Assembly (NCBI GenBank): GCA_016617855.1
Contig: JAECUM010031512.1
Location: 1 to 64,000, forward strand
DNA length: 64,000 bases
Direction of reading: 5' to 3'
Source of the DNA: Megalonaias nervosa
Lineage: Eukaryota; Mollusca; Bivalvia; Unionida; Unionidae
In this document: positions 63,641 to 64,000 of the stretch, piece after piece
How positions within the stretch are numbered: position 1 is the first letter of the stretch
Layout of the letters: the number at the start of each line of letters is the position of its first letter
Program-made: the position numbers and the translations under genes
The notes under the pieces: generated by a model
Told to the model about the DNA's origin: nothing
Seen by the model: the letters and a program-made list of their open reading frames with translations, nothing else
Database searches by the model: none

Positions 63641-64000
63641 TAGCAGTGTGCTAAGATCATTTACAATTTCCAAAAGTACAATATCCAAAGAAATGTCAGC
63701 CACATTACATCAAAGTAGCATAGAGGTATGCCAACATTCTCTCCACTGTGCATGTTTTAAATGCAAACAACTTCACCTTACATACGTAACTCTCTCAAAA
63801 GTACATAATAACTGGTGAGCACCCCCTTACCATAAAAAGTAGCCTGACTTTGAGGTTAGCACCAAAAAGTACTGAGAAAGTGTTTGAAAATGCTCAGTTG
63901 TGCTTTGAAAAATGTTGAATTAATTTTGAAGCAAACCTGTTTCATTGCAAAACAGTAATTTACTTCAATAAATATCAATAAAAACAATTAAATGTCTGTT

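Overview
The window looks like nuclear DNA of an invertebrate animal. It is AT-rich, has many microsatellites and decayed transposons, and shows no operons or convincing host gene. Palindromic AAGGGAGAtaac-type repeats at 2991-3102 are of a kind common in molluscs, so a mollusc is my weak guess. Nearly all recognisable coding capacity is virus-derived: three Polinton/Maverick (adintovirus-like) elements and one Ty3/gypsy retrotransposon, plus LTR scraps.

Layout. 1-2180: relic of a gypsy gag with (GA)n tracts, an LTR scrap and a LINE RT tail. 2185-15534: Element 1, about 13.35 kb, bounded by 191/192-bp inverted repeats that are themselves palindromic. It carries a protein-primed PolB fused to an EndoVII-like module, an HNH nuclease, a PLA2-integrase fusion, a zinc-ribbon peptide, an adenovirus-type protease, a coiled-coil protein, a packaging ATPase, a fibre-like protein and two unknowns. 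All main genes are broken and I find no capsid gene. 15540-21615: LTR-like copies, a degenerate satellite, (TG)n tracts and a hairpin-bearing repeat. 21622-42732: Element 2, 21,111 bp, with about 380-bp inverted repeats and an exact 6-bp target duplication CACAGT. It has a full Polinton gene set: PolB, ATPase, integrase, protease, double-jelly-roll major capsid, penton-like minor capsid, and pX/mu-like and pVI-like basic proteins. It adds a CCHC knuckle protein, a BIR (IAP-like) protein, a candidate Bcl-2-like protein and five short charged coiled-coil genes. 42739-48874: a truncated Gmr1-like gypsy element (gag, protease, integrase, one LTR) on the minus strand. 50339-54864: Element 3, a badly decayed minus-strand relic of another Polinton-like lineage (ATPase, coiled-coil protein, minor capsid, major capsid). 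55000-64000: no supported gene; MITEs, microsatellites and dispersed repeats.

How Element 2 seems to work. PolB would replicate the linear genome by protein priming from the TIRs and integrase would insert it (6-bp TSD). ATPase, protease, penton and hexon would build and fill a capsid, and the basic pX-like proteins would condense the DNA. BIR and Bcl-2-like products would block host apoptosis. Many genes have their own TATA box 40-60 bp before the ATG. The most unusual feature is that five separate transcription units end in a metazoan histone-mRNA-type 3' stem-loop (6-bp stem, 4-base loop) with a purine-rich downstream element. Two of these lie at the inner edges of the two TIRs. This suggests replication-dependent, histone-like 3' processing of a set of viral transcripts. 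One of these units also has a leader of about 200 nt packed with consecutive hairpins. The capsid/protease block of Element 2 is almost free of lesions, whereas its polymerase has at least eleven.
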